A stretch of DNA of 7,098 bases from Caldilineales bacterium (GTDB taxonomy: Bacteria > Chloroflexota > Anaerolineae > JAAEKA01): contig JAJTXO010000197.1 of NCBI GenBank assembly GCA_021463315.1, positions 1 through 7,098 on the forward strand, given 5' to 3'. The translations under genes were made by a program, and so were the position numbers. Under the pieces are notes generated by a model. It searched no databases and was not told the origin of the DNA. It was given only the letters and a program-made list of their open reading frames with translations. How positions within the stretch are numbered: position 1 is the first letter of the stretch; every line of letters begins with the position of its first letter. This document shows positions 5,598 through 7,098 of this stretch, piece after piece.

Positions 5598-7098
5598 CTA
5601 CGCAGCCCGATAGCGGTAGATGCCCCAGGGCAACTGGCAGAACTCGATGCGATACTCTGCCATCCGGTCTTCGTCCAGATATTTGTGCGAGGCGATCACC
5701 AGCCGCGGCTTGCCGCCGGCCGGCGGCAGGTGCATGGCGAAGTCGAGGTTCAGCGGCGTCCGCTTGAGGTATTCGATGTCGGGCTGGTAGATCAGGTAGA
5801 CCGAATAGCGGCTGCTCTCGCCCAGGTAGCAGCGCGGCTCGTCGATCTGGCTCTCGTCCAGCTTCTCGCCGGTGGCGGTGAAGAAGACGAAGCGTCCCAT
5901 CTCCTGGTAGGCAGGCAGGCCGCCCTTGAGCAACGTCTCGTCGTCGAAGTTGGGGCCCAGCGTGCAGAAGGTGAAGGAGCCGCCCAGGCCCTCCTGCAGC
6001 GCCTTGTCCTTGGCCTGCGGCGCGCCCTGGATCACGCGGCGGATGCGTTCAGCGGTCAGCGTGTCGGCGTAGTCTTCCTGCTCCACCAGGATGAAGCGGC
6101 GGTTGCCGCCGTCCTCCGCGTTTTGGGCCAGCACGGCGTGGCCGGTGGAACCGCTGCCGGCGAAGGAGTCGAGGATGATGTCGCCAGCACCAGCGCTGGT
6201 GCAGTAGCGAACGATTCGGGCAATCACCTCGTGGTCTTTGGGGTTGTCGAAGACCTTGCCGTTCATCAGACTGCGCAGATGCTTGACAGCGACCTGCGAC
6301 TGCTTGTAGATGACGCTTGGCATGACCTGCATGCCAATGGCCATGTCAGAGCCATTGTCGTCTTCGTCATCAAGAGAAGCATCCATGTCTTCTTCCAGCT
6401 CAGCCTCGACTGGTCGTAGATGCGCCTTGCGAAACGGCGGTTCGGTGTGGTCGGCGCGGAACACTACCAGACCGAGCTCGATCTGCTCCTGCATTTTCTC
6501 CGACGTTGCAAATCCCCATCCGCGCTCTGGCACCTTGCACGGCTTACCTGTTTTCGGGTGAACGACCTTGTAGCGCGGTCCATTTCCGCCTGGCCACGAG
6601 ATGTCTCGATCTCGCCACGGGCCGTAACGATCGACATGTTTGTAGCGGCTCAGCATCTTCGAGGGATGTCGCGCCGGCAGCGCCTGGTACCATGCCTGTA
6701 AGTCGGCTTCGATCTGCGAGTCGTCCTCGCCGTGAAGCGCCCGCAAACGAAGGTATTCTTCCCAAATCTCCTTGGCGCCTGGCTTCGGCTCACGCCAAAC
6801 CGTCTTCAACGACCGCAGCGTTTCCATCGATTTGGCGTAGCAGAGCATGTATTCATGCCCGACGGAGAACAGTTTGGCGTCGTTCTTGCGTCCCTTTTCC
6901 CAGACCAGTTGGGCGATGAAATTCTCCTCCCCGAAGATCTCATCCATCAGCATGCGCAGCCGGTGCGCCTCGTTGTCGTCGATGGAGATGAAGATCACGC
7001 CGTCCTCGCGCAGCAGCTCCCACAGCAGCTTGAGCCGCGGGGTCATCATGCTCAGCCATTTGTCGTGGCGGGTCAGGTCCTCCCGGTCCACCACCTGC
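5598..7098 (-). CDS. mod: Type III restriction-modification DNA methyltransferase, Mod subunit (partial, 5' end missing)
   Basis: Mod recognises the target site and transfers a methyl group from S-adenosylmethionine to adenine (N6) in one strand; it also guides Res. Numbering from the GTG at 7094, the visible 498 residues begin with DKWLSMMTPRLKLLWELLREDG (11-32, the segment that follows the catalytic motif in beta-class enzymes) and GVIFISIDDNE (32-42). A variable target-recognition region (about 65-275) follows, then FDNPKDHEVIARIV (282-295) and the SAM-binding motif ILDSFAGSGSTGHA (307-320). The last 120 residues or so are a C-terminal extension. The frame stays open to the window edge; the GTG at 7094 is not the true start, because the catalytic DPPY motif must lie further upstream. 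An acidic stretch (12 of residues 230-250 are Asp or Glu) and lower G+C mark the recognition region. It is first in the operon with res. Confidence 0.92.
   Translation of the reverse strand, partial: QVVDREDLTRHDKWLSMMTPRLKLLWELLREDGVIFISIDDNEAHRLRMLMDEIFGEENFIAQLVWEKGRKNDAKLFSVGHEYMLCYAKSMETLRSLKTVWREPKPGAKEIWEEYLRLRALHGEDDSQIEADLQAWYQALPARHPSKMLSRYKHVDRYGPWRDRDISWPGGNGPRYKVVHPKTGKPCKVPERGWGFATSEKMQEQIELGLVVFRADHTEPPFRKAHLRPVEAELEEDMDASLDDEDDNGSDMAIGMQVMPSVIYKQSQVAVKHLRSLMNGKVFDNPKDHEVIARIVRYCTSAGAGDIILDSFAGSGSTGHAVLAQNAEDGGNRRFILVEQEDYADTLTAERIRRVIQGAPQAKDKALQEGLGGSFTFCTLGPNFDDETLLKGGLPAYQEMGRFVFFTATGEKLDESQIDEPRCYLGESSRYSVYLIYQPDIEYLKRTPLNLDFAMHLPPAGGKPRLVIASHKYLDEDRMAEYRIEFCQLPWGIYRYRAA

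Noticed and set aside
5591..5606. 6 bp dyad GCTGCG/CGCAGC around the mod stop codon
   Set aside because: It is short, has no T run and occurs in a GC-rich stretch, so chance explains it adequately.
3484..5613. Long plus-strand open frame (709 codons) opposite res
   Set aside because: It lies wholly antisense to a protein with all helicase and nuclease motifs. Its translation is rich in Ala, Gly, Val, Gln and Leu with no recognisable domain, as expected of a shadow frame in GC-rich DNA.
5577..6419. Plus-strand open frame of 280 codons opposite mod
   Set aside because: It is antisense to the clear methyltransferase frame, with no ribosome binding site or family motif.
5598..7094. GTG at 7094 as the true start of mod
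   Set aside because: The frame continues to the window edge, and the catalytic DPPY motif, which must precede the visible segment in this enzyme class, is absent.

Overview
The window is GC-rich bacterial chromosome, about 65-70% G+C in most coding stretches by eye. No rRNA or marker gene is present. The gene content fits an environmental Chloroflexota-like bacterium (Anaerolineae or Caldilineae type): an ECF-type transporter ATPase, separate CYTH and CHAD genes side by side, a tiny arginine-rich protein and a type III restriction system. That taxonomic guess is an inference.

Left part, plus strand (1-2577). An ECF/cobalt-nickel-type ABC ATPase (73-804) probably starts inside the end of a truncated upstream gene through an ATGA overlap. 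A 50-base gap with an extended -10 promoter leads to a CYTH (triphosphate tunnel) protein (855-1535). It is followed 7 bases later by a CHAD protein (1543-2577). CYTH and CHAD are often fused in one protein; here they are separate adjacent genes, and their known ligands suggest a role in polyphosphate or nucleotide-triphosphate metabolism. A strong terminator-like hairpin and a 15-base palindrome lie inside the last 83 bases of the CYTH frame.

Middle (2578-3075). A hairpin with a perfect 12 bp stem separates CHAD from a convergent 54-residue Arg/Lys-rich protein (2648-2812, minus strand). This small gene has a complete expression unit: a TTGACA-17-TACAAT promoter, a leader with a hairpin, an AAGGAG ribosome binding site and the shared terminator. 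Directly upstream of its promoter is a 125 bp imperfect inverted repeat (2928-3052), each arm of which ends in the same palindrome found in the CYTH tail.

Right part, minus strand (3057-7098). This holds a type III restriction-modification operon: the Mod methyltransferase (5598 to beyond the right edge, N-terminus with the DPPY motif missing) followed by an apparently intact Res helicase-nuclease (3076-5562). Mod would recognise and methylate the site; Res would translocate on or signal along DNA and cut unmodified DNA. A terminator-like hairpin overlaps the Res stop codon.

Nothing here amounts to a clearly new multi-gene system. The least explained items are the palindrome-bearing inverted repeat, its copy in the CYTH coding tail, and the small basic protein.
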